DNA from: Hymenobacter mucosus
GTDB lineage: Bacteria; Bacteroidota; Bacteroidia; Cytophagales; Hymenobacteraceae
Direction of reading: 5' to 3'
Assembly: GCF_900188255.1 (NCBI RefSeq)
Contig: NZ_FZNS01000001.1
Location: 310,001 to 374,000, forward strand
DNA: 64,000 bases
In this document: one piece after another, positions 44,108-53,023 of the stretch
Position numbering within the stretch: position 1 is the stretch's first letter
Layout: every line of letters begins with the position of its first letter
The notes under the pieces: generated by a model
What the model saw: the letters and a program-made list of their open reading frames with translations, nothing else
Database searches by the model: none
What the model was told of the DNA's origin: nothing
Made by a program: the position numbers and the translations under genes

Positions 44108-44974
44108 CTAGCGGTGCTGAAACGCGCGTGGGTTCTGGCCCACAGCCCGCTTGAACGCGGCCGAAAAGTGGGCAGGCGAGGCAAAGCCAAGCGCGTCGCT
44201 AATGGCGGCAACAGGCAGCTCTCCAGCGTGCAGCAACTGTTGAGCCCGCTTGATTTTCCAGTCCAGCACGTATTGATACGGCGAGCGTCCGGTAGTCAGC
44301 TTAAAACGCCGGGCGAAGTGAAAGACGCTTAGATTAGCTAAATCAGCCAGCGCCGCTAGCGTGATAGTCTGTTCAGCATGGGCTTCCACGTAATTATCTA
44401 TGCGCGCCAGTACCGCCGCTGGCAGCCGCATGCCAACGCCCACAATGCGCCGCTCAAAAGAAGCATGATGCTCGATGAGATGATACCCCAGCGTGTTTAC
44501 CAGCGACTCCGCGTAGAGTTGACCAAGCGCATGCTCACGCCCGGCCGCCGCCAGTAATTGACTTCCTAGGTAAGACAGCAGGCCATCCTCAAACCGAAAC
44601 CGTTCGCGCAGGCTGAAGCGCACCAAGTCTAGACTTTGACGGGCTTTATTTTCCAACCACGCAGGGTCGATATGTACATTGATGATGTTGGCTGGGCCGT
44701 TCCAGGCAGAAGGCCCGTACTCCCCGGCAGGATACAACCCTGCGTCGCCGGCCCGGAACAACCCTTCCTCAACCCGGTTCCCACTCGAGCGGTGAGAGGG
44801 CACCGCCTGCTCTGCCTGATGAATGAGCAACAGGTGTTGGGCATGAAAATGCGCCGGTACTCCCCCCGCCGCCAACTGATAGCGTTCAACCCGCAGCCCG
44901 GGCCACGGCTGCGCCGCGCTGGTTTCCACCGCCGGCTGATTATACAACTCAGAGGTGTAGGTAGAGTAGTTCAT
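44108..44974 (-). CDS. AraC-family transcriptional regulator, probably linked to the hydrolase
   Basis: The C-terminal 100 residues have two helix-turn-helix units: TLAALADLANLSVFHFARRFK and AAISDALGFASPAHFSAAFKRA, followed by GQNPRAFQHR. The N-terminal part has a His-rich cupin-like sensor (VPAHFHAQHLLLIHQAEQ). Regulators of this type activate or repress a neighbouring catabolic gene on binding a small molecule. It lies upstream of and parallel to the epoxide-hydrolase-like gene at 43004-43978 and diverges from the PBP copy 2 at 45251, so it might control either. Start ATG 44974; length 288 is normal. Confidence 0.92.
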   Translation of the reverse strand: MNYSTYTSELYNQPAVETSAAQPWPGLRVERYQLAAGGVPAHFHAQHLLLIHQAEQAVPSHRSSGNRVEEGLFRAGDAGLYPAGEYGPSAWNGPANIINVHIDPAWLENKARQSLDLVRFSLRERFRFEDGLLSYLGSQLLAAAGREHALGQLYAESLVNTLGYHLIEHHASFERRIVGVGMRLPAAVLARIDNYVEAHAEQTITLAALADLANLSVFHFARRFKLTTGRSPYQYVLDWKIKRAQQLLHAGELPVAAISDALGFASPAHFSAAFKRAVGQNPRAFQHR

Positions 44975-45250
44975 GCAAATGGAGTCTATGTTCCGAGTAA
45001 CCCTGGCACTAGCTGTATGTTCTGCTTTTGCGCTGCTCTAATTGGTTTGGATGTCTCCTCTGCAACCGCATGCTACCGCTTGCCAGCAACATGCCCAACG
45101 ATGAGCCGGGCCGTAAGGTAACAGTCCAACGGGCAGTTCTGTGAAACAAAGGGTGCTACCTACAGCAGTTGTATCATGGTTTAAGCACTGATTAGATCTG
45201 TTCACCGAAAAGCGCAGAACCGACTTCCGGCAATTGGCTAGCTTTACCCC

Positions 45251-47077
45251 ATGCGCACGTCTTTTAAGCGGTGGGAGAATATTTTGCTAGCTCTAGTGCT
45301 AGGACTAGCATCCTGCTCGTCCCCCGAACAAAAAACGAATACCCCAACACAGGACCCCGAAACCGGCGAGGTATACACTCGGCGCCGCGTAGTGATTTCC
45401 GACTCGCTCATCCGGGGCCGCGTGCTTGACCGCAACGACTCAGTGCTGGTAGACACCCGCTTACAATACCTGCTGAAGCTGCCACGCCGCCCCCCACTCG
45501 ATACGCTGGCCCTAGGCCTATTGCTCGGCTGGGACTCCGTGACCGTCCGGCGGCGCATTGCCGATGCCCTCCCCTACGAAGGAATGCCGGCTGGCTACCC
45601 GGTTCAGCTTCGCATTACCGCGGCCCAGGCCAAGCGCGTACGCCGCGACAGCGCCAACTGGCCCAACCTCCTTCTAACCGAACGCCGACAGCGCGTGTAC
45701 ACAACTAGCGCGGGTGCCCCCGTGCTGGGCTACTTAGGGGCGGAGGCACAGGCCTTCTACCGCCAAGCGAAGCGCTACCGGCGGGGGCGCTTCTACCGCT
45801 TACGCAGTGGTGGGGTTGAAACGTACTACAACGGCCTGCTCAACGGCCGCCACGGCTACTTGCACCCTTTAGTAGACGCGAAGGGTCAGCAGCACGGCAC
45901 CTGGGCCAAAGACACTACCTTTCAGCAAGGCCAGGATCTCCACCTGACTATTGACGTGAAGCTGCAGGCCTACGCTGAGAAATTGCTGGGCGGCCGCCGG
46001 GGCTACCTCGTGGCCCTAGATCCGCTAACCGGAGAAATTTTGGCTTACGTATCGGCGCCCGTGTATGACCCGGCTACCATCACCGCACCCGACCAGGCTG
46101 GGGTGCGGGCTACGCTGCTGGGGCACGAAGACATGCCCTTGCTGAACCGGCCCGCCATGCTGGCCAACCCGCCCGGCTCCGTGTTTAAGCTAGTAAATGC
46201 TGCCGTGGCGTTGCAGCTTGGCGCCATCACGCCGGCCACGGCCTTCCGCTGCGACCAGTCGCTGGTGAGCTGTGTGCACCGCCACCCCCAGGCCAATAAC
46301 CTGACTTTAGGGCTGAAGTATAGCTGTAACCCGTACTTCTACCAAACAATGCAGAGCCTTATTAACCGTATGCCCGACAGCCTTGCGGTAGATACGGTGG
46401 CTACCCGCCACGCCAACTTAGAACTGTGGCGGCGCTATGTCCGGTCGTTTGGGTTAGATTCGGTGCTGGGCGTGGATGTGCCCCGCGAAGCGCCTGGCTT
46501 TCTACCTACCGCCGCGTATTATGATAAGGCCCGCCGTACTACTCGCTGGACGTACCGCTCTATTTACTCACTCAGCATTGGACAAGGCGAAATTAACCTG
46601 ACGGGCCTGCAAATGGCCAATATGGCCGCCATCATTGCCAACCGCGGCTGGTACTACACACCTCACTTGGTACGCCAGGTTGGAACGGGTGGGCCACTGC
46701 CGCGCTTTACCGAAAAGCACCGCACCCTTATCGACAGCGCCCACTTTGCCGCGCTAGTGCCCGGTATGGTAGCCGTTATGCAGCGCGGCGGCACCGCCGA
46801 CGCCTCCAGCTTGGCCGATGTGGGCATTACAGTAGCTGGCAAAACCGGCACCGTGCAAAATGATGAAGGCGACGACCACGCGGCTTTCGTTGGGTTTGCC
46901 CCCGCCAACAACCCCAAGATAGCCGTGGCAGTGTACCTCGAAAATGCCGGCTTCGGCGCTACGGCCGCGGCGCCGTGTGCTGTACTAGTAATGGAGAAAT
47001 ACCTACGCGGCAGCATTGCTCCCAAACGCAAACGTTGGGAGGCGCGCATTCAGCGCCGCGCCCGAAACGGGTACTAG
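45251..47077 (+). CDS. Class B penicillin-binding protein (PBP2-like) lipoprotein, copy 2
   Basis: The N-terminus is a textbook lipoprotein signal (LLALVLGLASC, Cys 22). The transpeptidase motifs are as in copy 1: SVFK, SCN and KTGT, with NPPGSVFKLVNAAVALQLGA identical in both. The rest aligns by eye with copy 1 nearly end to end, including the RRPPLDTLAL and GQGEIN segments and the C-terminal APKRKRWEARIQ. A lipid anchor in place of a transmembrane helix is unusual for a class B PBP. The start ATG lies only a few bases after TAGCTTTA, one base off the -7 consensus, so the transcript may be nearly leaderless. Confidence 0.92.
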   Translation: MRTSFKRWENILLALVLGLASCSSPEQKTNTPTQDPETGEVYTRRRVVISDSLIRGRVLDRNDSVLVDTRLQYLLKLPRRPPLDTLALGLLLGWDSVTVRRRIADALPYEGMPAGYPVQLRITAAQAKRVRRDSANWPNLLLTERRQRVYTTSAGAPVLGYLGAEAQAFYRQAKRYRRGRFYRLRSGGVETYYNGLLNGRHGYLHPLVDAKGQQHGTWAKDTTFQQGQDLHLTIDVKLQAYAEKLLGGRRGYLVALDPLTGEILAYVSAPVYDPATITAPDQAGVRATLLGHEDMPLLNRPAMLANPPGSVFKLVNAAVALQLGAITPATAFRCDQSLVSCVHRHPQANNLTLGLKYSCNPYFYQTMQSLINRMPDSLAVDTVATRHANLELWRRYVRSFGLDSVLGVDVPREAPGFLPTAAYYDKARRTTRWTYRSIYSLSIGQGEINLTGLQMANMAAIIANRGWYYTPHLVRQVGTGGPLPRFTEKHRTLIDSAHFAALVPGMVAVMQRGGTADASSLADVGITVAGKTGTVQNDEGDDHAAFVGFAPANNPKIAVAVYLENAGFGATAAAPCAVLVMEKYLRGSIAPKRKRWEARIQRRARNGY

Positions 47078-47200
47078 AAATTACTAACCGGGTCCCATAC
47101 CAACGCTTCCGCTGCAAAGCGGCTTTCGGTACCAAGGATAACCAGTAGTAAGCCGTATAAACCAACTAGAAACTACCAGGTGAGCTTTGCTAGCTATACC

Positions 47201-47243
47201 ATAAAAAAGGCTGCCTCACGTGTGTGAGGCAGCCTTTTCTTTA
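47201..47243. terminator. Bidirectional rho-independent terminator
   Basis: AAGGCTGCCTCAC pairs with GTGAGGCAGCCTT around GTGT, with A-run and T-run ends. It lies between PBP copy 2 (+) and hxlA (-). Confidence 0.87.
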
Positions 47244-47268
47244 TACCTACTAAGGTAGAAGCACAGCT

Positions 47269-47901
47269 CTACGCAGCATCCAGCGCCTCGCGCAGCTCCT
47301 TAGCAGCGGCAGCAGGGTCGGCGGCTCCGTAAATAGCGGCACCAGCTACGGCCACTACTACGCCCGACTGCTTCACGGCGGCAATAGTTTTTACGTTTAC
47401 GCCACCAGCAATAGATACTGGTACCCCAGCCCGGGCCGCTTCGTCGATGAGTACCTGAATGGAGTAGCCGGGCTGCGCCTGCTCGTCGAGGCCAGCGTGC
47501 AATTCCACAAACTCAACGCCCAGGGCGGTTACTTCCTGCGCCCGCTTTACACGGTCGGCAACCCCAATAGTGTCTACCACCACGGCTCTGCCGTGCGCTT
47601 TGGCGGCTTTCACCGCTCCCTCGATGGTAGCATTGCCCGTAGCGCCCAGAATTGTGATGTAGTCGGCACCTGCCTTGAAGGCCATATCAGCCTCTAGTTC
47701 GCCAGCATCGGCCGTCTTGAAGTCAGCAAACACCAGCTTATCAGGGAAAGCCTGCTTCATAGCGGTGATAACCGCCAAGCCTTCGCTCTTAATCAGCGGG
47801 GTACCCAGCTCAATGATATCAATGTAAGGCGCCACTTTCCCGGCGAGTTCCAGGGCATCTTTGGTGGTCAGAAGGTCAATTGCAACTTGCAGCTTTGCCA
47901 T
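47269..47901 (-). CDS. hxlA: 3-hexulose-6-phosphate synthase
   Basis: This OMP-decarboxylase-superfamily enzyme joins formaldehyde to ribulose-5-phosphate to give 3-hexulose-6-phosphate, the first step of the ribulose monophosphate pathway. The DFKTAD metal/catalytic motif and the terminal GGVNVKTIAAVK and AGAAIYGAADP loops are visible; 210 residues is normal. Related 3-keto-L-gulonate-6-phosphate decarboxylases are similar, but the adjacent isomerase gene argues for HPS. Start ATG 47901 is preferred over 47910. It follows hxlB on the same strand, 49 bases downstream. Confidence 0.9.
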   Translation of the reverse strand: MAKLQVAIDLLTTKDALELAGKVAPYIDIIELGTPLIKSEGLAVITAMKQAFPDKLVFADFKTADAGELEADMAFKAGADYITILGATGNATIEGAVKAAKAHGRAVVVDTIGVADRVKRAQEVTALGVEFVELHAGLDEQAQPGYSIQVLIDEAARAGVPVSIAGGVNVKTIAAVKQSGVVVAVAGAAIYGAADPAAAAKELREALDAA

Positions 47902-47950
47902 GTTATTCAAATTTTAATCTACTGTTAATCAATTAACTACAACCTGATTG

Positions 47951-48535
47951 TTACTCCAGGTTGGCGTGTCTTTTCCAAAGTTCTTCGGCCGGTGTACCGT
48001 CTTGGGCCCACAAAGTCTGGAACAGGGCATCACCGAGAAGCAGCACCGCTTGCTCGAACAGGCTCCCGGCATACTGCTGGGAAATGGTGCCCCCATGATC
48101 CTGCTTTTGTGCCGCCGGCAGCACAACTACCTGGGTGGCGAGTTTGGCCAAGGGCGACTCAGCAGTAGTAGAAAGTGCTACTACCTGCCCTTGGGCGGCT
48201 ACCGTTTTTTCGGCGGCCTTCACAATGCTGCTTGTAGTGCCGGAGCCGGAGCCTGCCAACAATAAGTCGCCGGCTCCAATGGCGGGCGTGGTGGTTTCAC
48301 CAACCACGAATACACTGAGGCCCAAATGCATAAGTCGCATGGCAGTGGCCTTCAGGGCCAACCCTGTACGCCCGGCGCCCACAACAAAAATCCGATTGGC
48401 CTGTTGAATCAGCGGCAGAAGCGCAGCCACTTGCTCAAAGTTGATTTTTTCTAGTAGCGCCTGATTTTCGCGCACAACCAGTTCCAGGTTGCGGTGCACA
48501 GCAGCAGCAGGCGTTTGTTGGGTTGGGCTCGGCAT
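47951..48535 (-). CDS. hxlB: 6-phospho-3-hexuloisomerase
   Basis: The SIS-domain isomerase converts 3-hexulose-6-phosphate to fructose-6-phosphate, completing formaldehyde fixation. The sugar-phosphate-binding region is IFVVGAGRTGLALKATAMRL, followed by GDLLLAGSGSGTTSSIV and ALSTTAESPLAKLA; the C-terminus has QYAGSLFEQAVLLLGDAL. Length of 194 residues is as expected. It is the first gene of the hxlB-hxlA unit, with an exact -7 element 50 bases upstream, and diverges from the AraC gene at 48797, which is the likely regulator. Confidence 0.93.
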   Translation of the reverse strand: MPSPTQQTPAAAVHRNLELVVRENQALLEKINFEQVAALLPLIQQANRIFVVGAGRTGLALKATAMRLMHLGLSVFVVGETTTPAIGAGDLLLAGSGSGTTSSIVKAAEKTVAAQGQVVALSTTAESPLAKLATQVVVLPAAQKQDHGGTISQQYAGSLFEQAVLLLGDALFQTLWAQDGTPAEELWKRHANLE

Positions 48536-48585
48536 CAGGGTAGCGGTGAAATGGACAGCAGGTACTCCCGGGGTGAAAGTGCTGG

Positions 48586-48593
48586 CAAAGGTA
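48586..48593 (-). promoter_or_regulatory. -7 promoter element of hxlB-hxlA
   Basis: On the minus strand it reads TACCTTTG, an exact TAnnTTTG match, 50 bases before the hxlB start codon. It lies in the 261-base divergent gap to the AraC gene. Confidence 0.6.
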
Positions 48594-48796
48594 CCGGGTA
48601 CTGGTGCGGAACAGGTTATACAATCAGCGCATCATATGGGACTATTTGGAAACGCTACAATGCCTAGTAGCTATTTTTTCTCAGCAATAGGTAGTAATTT
48701 CAGAATAGTGATAGTGCCATGAAGTAGAAACTCCCTGCCCGTTGCTCCTCGCTTACAGCCGCTTCTCTCCGCTTGGCGTCCTTACCTAGGTATCCT

Positions 48797-49648
48797 ATGC
48801 CCTTCACCCTGAACGACACACTGATCTACGTTACGAACTTGGCTAATTGCCCAGGCAGCTACCTTGATGACCCCGTGCGGCGGGAGTTCTTCGAAATTGT
48901 CTGGCTTCAGAACGAGAATGCCCTGCACACCCTGAAAGACGCCACGCACGCATTGAAGGGCGACTGGATGTACCTGATACCGCCCTACCGGGTGCACCAG
49001 CTTAATAAGGCCGGTAAACGGGGCGTGCTGATTTCCTTTCGTCGCGAAGTGCTGGACGAGGACGTGAAAGAATTCCTGCTCGACGTTTTCAAAATTTTCA
49101 ATATCCAAGGAGAGTTTTCGTGCCTACCTATTGACGCTTCAACGGCCACCCAGCTACACAAAATCTACGAACTCATTGATTCAGAATACGAACAGCCCGA
49201 CAGCAGTCTTCTGATTCTTAAGTCGTTACTAAAAGTACTACTCCTAACCCTGGTGCGGGTGAAGGAGCAGGAATTCACCACGCAGGATGTCAACCAGAAA
49301 CGCGTTTATGATTTCATGGTGCTGCTGGAAATGAACTACCAGCACATTCGGAACACCGATTTTTACGCCGCCAAGCTCAGCATCAGCTCCAAACGCCTAA
49401 ACCAGATACTAAAAGAGAAGCTGGACAAAACTGGTATGCAGCTTATTCATGACCGTATTATTCTGGAAGCAAAGCGGCAGATCATCCATAGTGAGCACAC
49501 CATCAAGGAAATAGCCTACTTGCTAGGCTTTAAGGATCGTCCGTATTTCAGTCGTTTTTTCAAGCAGCACACCACTCAAACGCCCGAGGAGTTTCAGAAG
49601 CAAGCGCGGCAGCATATCAATTCCAGGTTCAATACGCTGGTAGACTGA
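48797..49648 (+). CDS. AraC-family transcriptional regulator, probable hxl regulator
   Basis: The 283-residue protein has an N-terminal cupin-like sensor (GDWMYLIPPYRVHQLNKAGK) and a C-terminal AraC domain (DFYAAKLSISSKRLNQILK and IKEIAYLLGFKDRPYFSRFFK followed by TQTPEEFQKQ). It diverges from hxlB-hxlA across a 261-base gap that contains the hxlB promoter, so it probably controls the formaldehyde genes; the effector is unknown. The start at ATG 48797 is preferred to 48773. Codon use is as in neighbouring genes. Confidence 0.92.
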   Translation: MPFTLNDTLIYVTNLANCPGSYLDDPVRREFFEIVWLQNENALHTLKDATHALKGDWMYLIPPYRVHQLNKAGKRGVLISFRREVLDEDVKEFLLDVFKIFNIQGEFSCLPIDASTATQLHKIYELIDSEYEQPDSSLLILKSLLKVLLLTLVRVKEQEFTTQDVNQKRVYDFMVLLEMNYQHIRNTDFYAAKLSISSKRLNQILKEKLDKTGMQLIHDRIILEAKRQIIHSEHTIKEIAYLLGFKDRPYFSRFFKQHTTQTPEEFQKQARQHINSRFNTLVD

Positions 49649-49739
49649 GTTACTACCCTTAGGCGGCAAATGCGCTAACCTACCGCCTACGCTACCCAAC
49701 CCCAACCCACGGTCGTTTTCACCTCTTTCCTTACCACCC

Positions 49740-50609
49740 ATGACGATTACTATTGCCCAACATTCAGCCCACCCGCTTACTGTAAACCGTTTCGGCTACG
49801 GCACCATGCGCCTAACGGGCCCAGAAGTGTGGGGCGAGCCAGCTAACCGCGCTGAGGCCCTGGAAATCTTGCGCACGGCGGTGCAATCGGGTGTTAACTT
49901 TCTGGACACCGCCGATTACTACGGAGAGGATGTCACGAACCGCTTGCTAGCAGAAGCCCTACATCCCTACCCCGCTGACTTAGTTATTTGCACCAAGGTA
50001 GGCGCTACCCGCCGACCCGATAAAAGTTGGGTGCCCTTCAACACACCCGAAAACCTGCGCACCAGCATTGAGAACAACTTGCGGACCCTGCGGCAGGAGC
50101 AAATTCAGTTGGTACACCTGCGCCTGATGGGGCCCGGCCCGGTGCCACTGGCAGAGCAGCTAGGTGCCCTATTTGAGATGCAGCGGGAGGGAAAAATCCT
50201 GCACGTGGGCTTGAGCAACGTAACGCGGGCCGAGCTGGAAGCCGGCTTGCAGTTGGGGCCCATTGCAACGGTAGAGAACATGTACAGCTATGCCCAGCGT
50301 ACCACCGTATCGCTACCCCACGGCGCCAACCCAGGCGGGGAGGAAGTGCTGGACCTCTGTGAACAACACGGCATTCCCCTCATTCCTTTCTTCTCCCTAC
50401 TCCACGCCTTGCCCAAACAGCTTGACAAAATTGCCGAGGTAGCTCGCCAATACCATGCTACGCCCGCCCAAATCAACCTGGCCTGGCTACTGCACAAGTC
50501 GCCTTGGATTCTGCCAATCCCGGGTACTTCGTCGTTGGCCCACCTGCGCGAGAACCTGGCGGCAGCCAGCATCAAGCTAACGGCGGCAGATATGGCGTAC
50601 CTCGGTTAG
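49740..50609 (+). CDS. Aldo/keto reductase
   Basis: The 289-residue (alpha/beta)8 NADP(H) oxidoreductase shows the catalytic tetrad: Asp and Tyr in FLDTADYYGED, Lys in VICTKVGA and His in LVHLRLMGPG, with the cofactor region PIPGTSSLAHLREN near the end. It could reduce a sugar, aldehyde or quinone. It follows the hxl regulator by 91 bases on the same strand, so it may belong to an aldehyde-stress unit with the formaldehyde-fixing enzymes, but this is inference. The start ATG at 49740 fits the family. Confidence 0.9.
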   Translation: MTITIAQHSAHPLTVNRFGYGTMRLTGPEVWGEPANRAEALEILRTAVQSGVNFLDTADYYGEDVTNRLLAEALHPYPADLVICTKVGATRRPDKSWVPFNTPENLRTSIENNLRTLRQEQIQLVHLRLMGPGPVPLAEQLGALFEMQREGKILHVGLSNVTRAELEAGLQLGPIATVENMYSYAQRTTVSLPHGANPGGEEVLDLCEQHGIPLIPFFSLLHALPKQLDKIAEVARQYHATPAQINLAWLLHKSPWILPIPGTSSLAHLRENLAAASIKLTAADMAYLG

Positions 50610-50800
50610 TAAGTAACCCCTGGGTTGGTTGCGTAGCTGATTGAGAGCAGGAGCTTTGAGCACATAGGCTTCTCCAGCGGAGTCAAACCAGAGGCACCTC
50701 ACTACGTGAAAGATCAGAGCCAGACTATGACGCAGTACCTTGTGTTATCAGCAGATTGGTTTGTATCATTCGACTTCAACTTGAGGAGTACTTGGTGGCA

Positions 50801-51907
50801 ATGAAGAACAGCACGTGGTATAGAATACTAGTGGTCTTTCTGGGGGTATTGCTTGTGAAACCAGGCCAGGCGCAATCCTTGGCGGGTATTTGGCAAGGCG
50901 TGGAAACCGACAGCCGCGAACCGGGACAAACTTGGCCGTCGGAGATGCGAGTACAGAAGGGCAAGGATGCTGACCTGTTCGGCATACTCTACCAAGAAGT
51001 GGGTGAGCAGCCCAACATATCTGTCACGTTTCAGGTGGAAGCTACACGCACAGCCGCCGGCATGCGCCTAGACCACGTGCGCAAGCTCACGGAAACGGGC
51101 CGCAGCCCCGTTAGCTACTGGTGTGAGGGCTCCATCAGCTTCACCTACGACCCCAAACTGGAAAAGCTAACCGGCCAGGCAACCTACCAGCCAGTGGGCG
51201 ACTGTGACATTGGTTCGTTTACGTTTTACCGCGTCAAGCTGCAGTCGGCGGCTACGGTGCGCGCCAACGCAGCCACTACTATTCGGGTATCGGGGCGAGA
51301 TGTGCGCTGGTATGCCGATGCCGAGCTAAAGAAGCCCCTAGCCACCGGCAATTCCTACGCCACTAAGCTGCGCGCTACTACGACCTATTACCTCACCCAG
51401 GGCTACCACCCCACCCGACAGCGGGCCGTCACGCCCATTACAATTAACGTAACGGGGGCCGGCGCGGCGCCCAAACCAGCCGCGCCCGTGCCGCCGCGCC
51501 AGGTGCCACTGCCCACCCCGCCAGATACAGCCCGCTTGGATACTGTGCGCCGCAACCCAGCTCCCCTAGTGGTGCCCACGCCGGTAGTACTGCCAACCGT
51601 GTTGTTCCACCAGGGCAAGGCCGATCTGCTGCCTGAAAGCCGCCCCGCCCTCAACCAGCTAGCGACGGAGCTTATGGCCCGGCCCACGCTCAAGCTGCGT
51701 ATTGCTGGCCACACCGACCGGGTTGGGGAGCCCGAAAAGAATCAGGTGTTATCGGAACAGCGCGCGGAGGCCGTGAAAGCCTACCTGGTGAAGGCCGGCA
51801 TTGCAGCCGAGCGCATTAGCACCATCGGCTACGGCGACTCCCGTCCCCTTTACCCTTCCCCGGATGTGCGCAACCGCCGGGTAGAGGTTTCACAAGCTGC
51901 TGAATAA
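50801..51907 (+). CDS. OmpA-family protein with Pro-rich linker
   Basis: A signal peptide (about residues 1-24, ending KPGQAQ) is followed by a beta-rich N-terminal domain (LAGIWQGVETDSREPGQTWP), a Pro-rich linker (about 235-270) and a C-terminal OmpA domain with AGHTDRVGEPEKNQVLSEQR and GYGDSRPLYPSPDVRNRRVE. The OmpA domain binds peptidoglycan, so the protein probably tethers an outer-membrane or periplasmic unit to the wall. The internal VRWYADAELKKPLATGN block resembles Ig-like repeats of gliding-associated proteins. Start ATG 50801 opens on the signal peptide. Confidence 0.85.
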   Translation: MKNSTWYRILVVFLGVLLVKPGQAQSLAGIWQGVETDSREPGQTWPSEMRVQKGKDADLFGILYQEVGEQPNISVTFQVEATRTAAGMRLDHVRKLTETGRSPVSYWCEGSISFTYDPKLEKLTGQATYQPVGDCDIGSFTFYRVKLQSAATVRANAATTIRVSGRDVRWYADAELKKPLATGNSYATKLRATTTYYLTQGYHPTRQRAVTPITINVTGAGAAPKPAAPVPPRQVPLPTPPDTARLDTVRRNPAPLVVPTPVVLPTVLFHQGKADLLPESRPALNQLATELMARPTLKLRIAGHTDRVGEPEKNQVLSEQRAEAVKAYLVKAGIAAERISTIGYGDSRPLYPSPDVRNRRVEVSQAAE

Positions 51908-52079
51908 GACAAGCAAACGGCACTTATATACCTATGTTTTCAAAGGCCGCTTGATAGCAACTAGTAATTCCACATTACAAATCAAGAAGGCGGAACTGGT
52001 AATTAAAAAGTACAGCTTAGCTTGCGGGCACTCTGCTTCTACATGGAAGTGGCCCCGTTGCTGTCCGATTATATTCCGT

Positions 52080-52904
52080 ATGACTCCTGCCCTCCGACTT
52101 CTCAGCTGTGTTTCTGCCTTCCTACTCGCCGCTAGCTTCGCGAGTCACGCCCAAACTACTCGCCCCTGGAACAACAAGCAGTGCGCCGTGGTACTGACCT
52201 ACGATGATGCCATTGATGTTGACCTGGACAATGCCCTCCCCGCCCTTGACTCAGTGGGGTTGCGGGGCACCTTTTACCTCATTGGCTCCTCGCCGGTAGT
52301 GGCGCGCCGGCTGCCGGAATGGCGCCGGGCCGCCCAGAGCGGGCATGAACTTGGCAACCACGCCTTAATGCATCCCTGCGATGGGTCTCTGCCCGGCCGC
52401 AGTTTTGTCACGCCCGATACCGACCTGAGCAAGTATACCGTAACAAGGGCCGTCAGTGAAGTTCGGGCAGCTAATGTGCTGCTATCCGCCATCGACGGCA
52501 AAACCGACCGCACTTTCGCCTACCCCTGTGGCGACCGACAAATTGGAGGCACCTACTTTTACGAGCAGCTACGCCAGGATTTTGTGGGTGCGCGCGGCGT
52601 CACGGCGGGCTTGCAAACGGCAGCGCAAGTAGACCTAGCCAACATTGACAGCTATATGATCAACGGGCAGTCGGGCGACTACTTGGTGGATTTGGTGAAG
52701 AAGGCGCAGCAGTCGCACACACTTTTGGTGTTTTTATTTCATGGGGTAGGCGGCGGCCACGGCCTAAACGTAGACCTGAAGGCGCACCGCCAGTTACTGC
52801 GCTATTTGAAAGCCCACGAGCAAGACATTTGGGTAGCTCCTATGGTGGAGGTAGCCGCGAAAGTGAAGGCTACGCAACAAGGCAATGCCAAACCACGAGG
52901 GTAG
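52080..52904 (+). CDS. Exported polysaccharide deacetylase (NodB/CE4-like)
   Basis: A signal peptide (about 1-24, ending SHAQT) precedes a NodB-type domain with TYDDAIDVDLD (metal-binding Asp pair), HELGNHALMHP (the two His of the HxxxH motif) and a late LFHGVGGG. CE4 enzymes remove N-acetyl groups from peptidoglycan, chitin or other glycans with a divalent metal. The start ATG at 52080 opens on the signal; the earlier frame from 51951 is not coding-like. Substrate undetermined. A terminator follows. Confidence 0.88.
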   Translation: MTPALRLLSCVSAFLLAASFASHAQTTRPWNNKQCAVVLTYDDAIDVDLDNALPALDSVGLRGTFYLIGSSPVVARRLPEWRRAAQSGHELGNHALMHPCDGSLPGRSFVTPDTDLSKYTVTRAVSEVRAANVLLSAIDGKTDRTFAYPCGDRQIGGTYFYEQLRQDFVGARGVTAGLQTAAQVDLANIDSYMINGQSGDYLVDLVKKAQQSHTLLVFLFHGVGGGHGLNVDLKAHRQLLRYLKAHEQDIWVAPMVEVAAKVKATQQGNAKPRG

Positions 52905-52967
52905 CGGTACCAGCAGCATCCTACTGCTTACGGCCGCTTAAAAGCACTTAGTCAGAAAGACTCTTTC

Positions 52968-53012
52968 AAAAGAAAGGCCCCGCCCCCATTCGGGAGCAGG
53001 GCCTTTCTTTTA
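52968..53012. terminator. Bidirectional terminator
   Basis: AAAGAAAGGCCC-type left arm pairs with GGGCCTTTCTTTT on the right around a C-rich loop. It lies between the deacetylase (+) and the disordered-protein gene (-). Confidence 0.8.
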
Positions 53013-53023
53013 AGGTAGGCAGC

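Noticed and set aside
39051..47077. The two PBP genes as a recent composite transposon
   Set aside because: No insertion-sequence ends or transposase were found and the copies differ at many codons, so they look like an older duplication.
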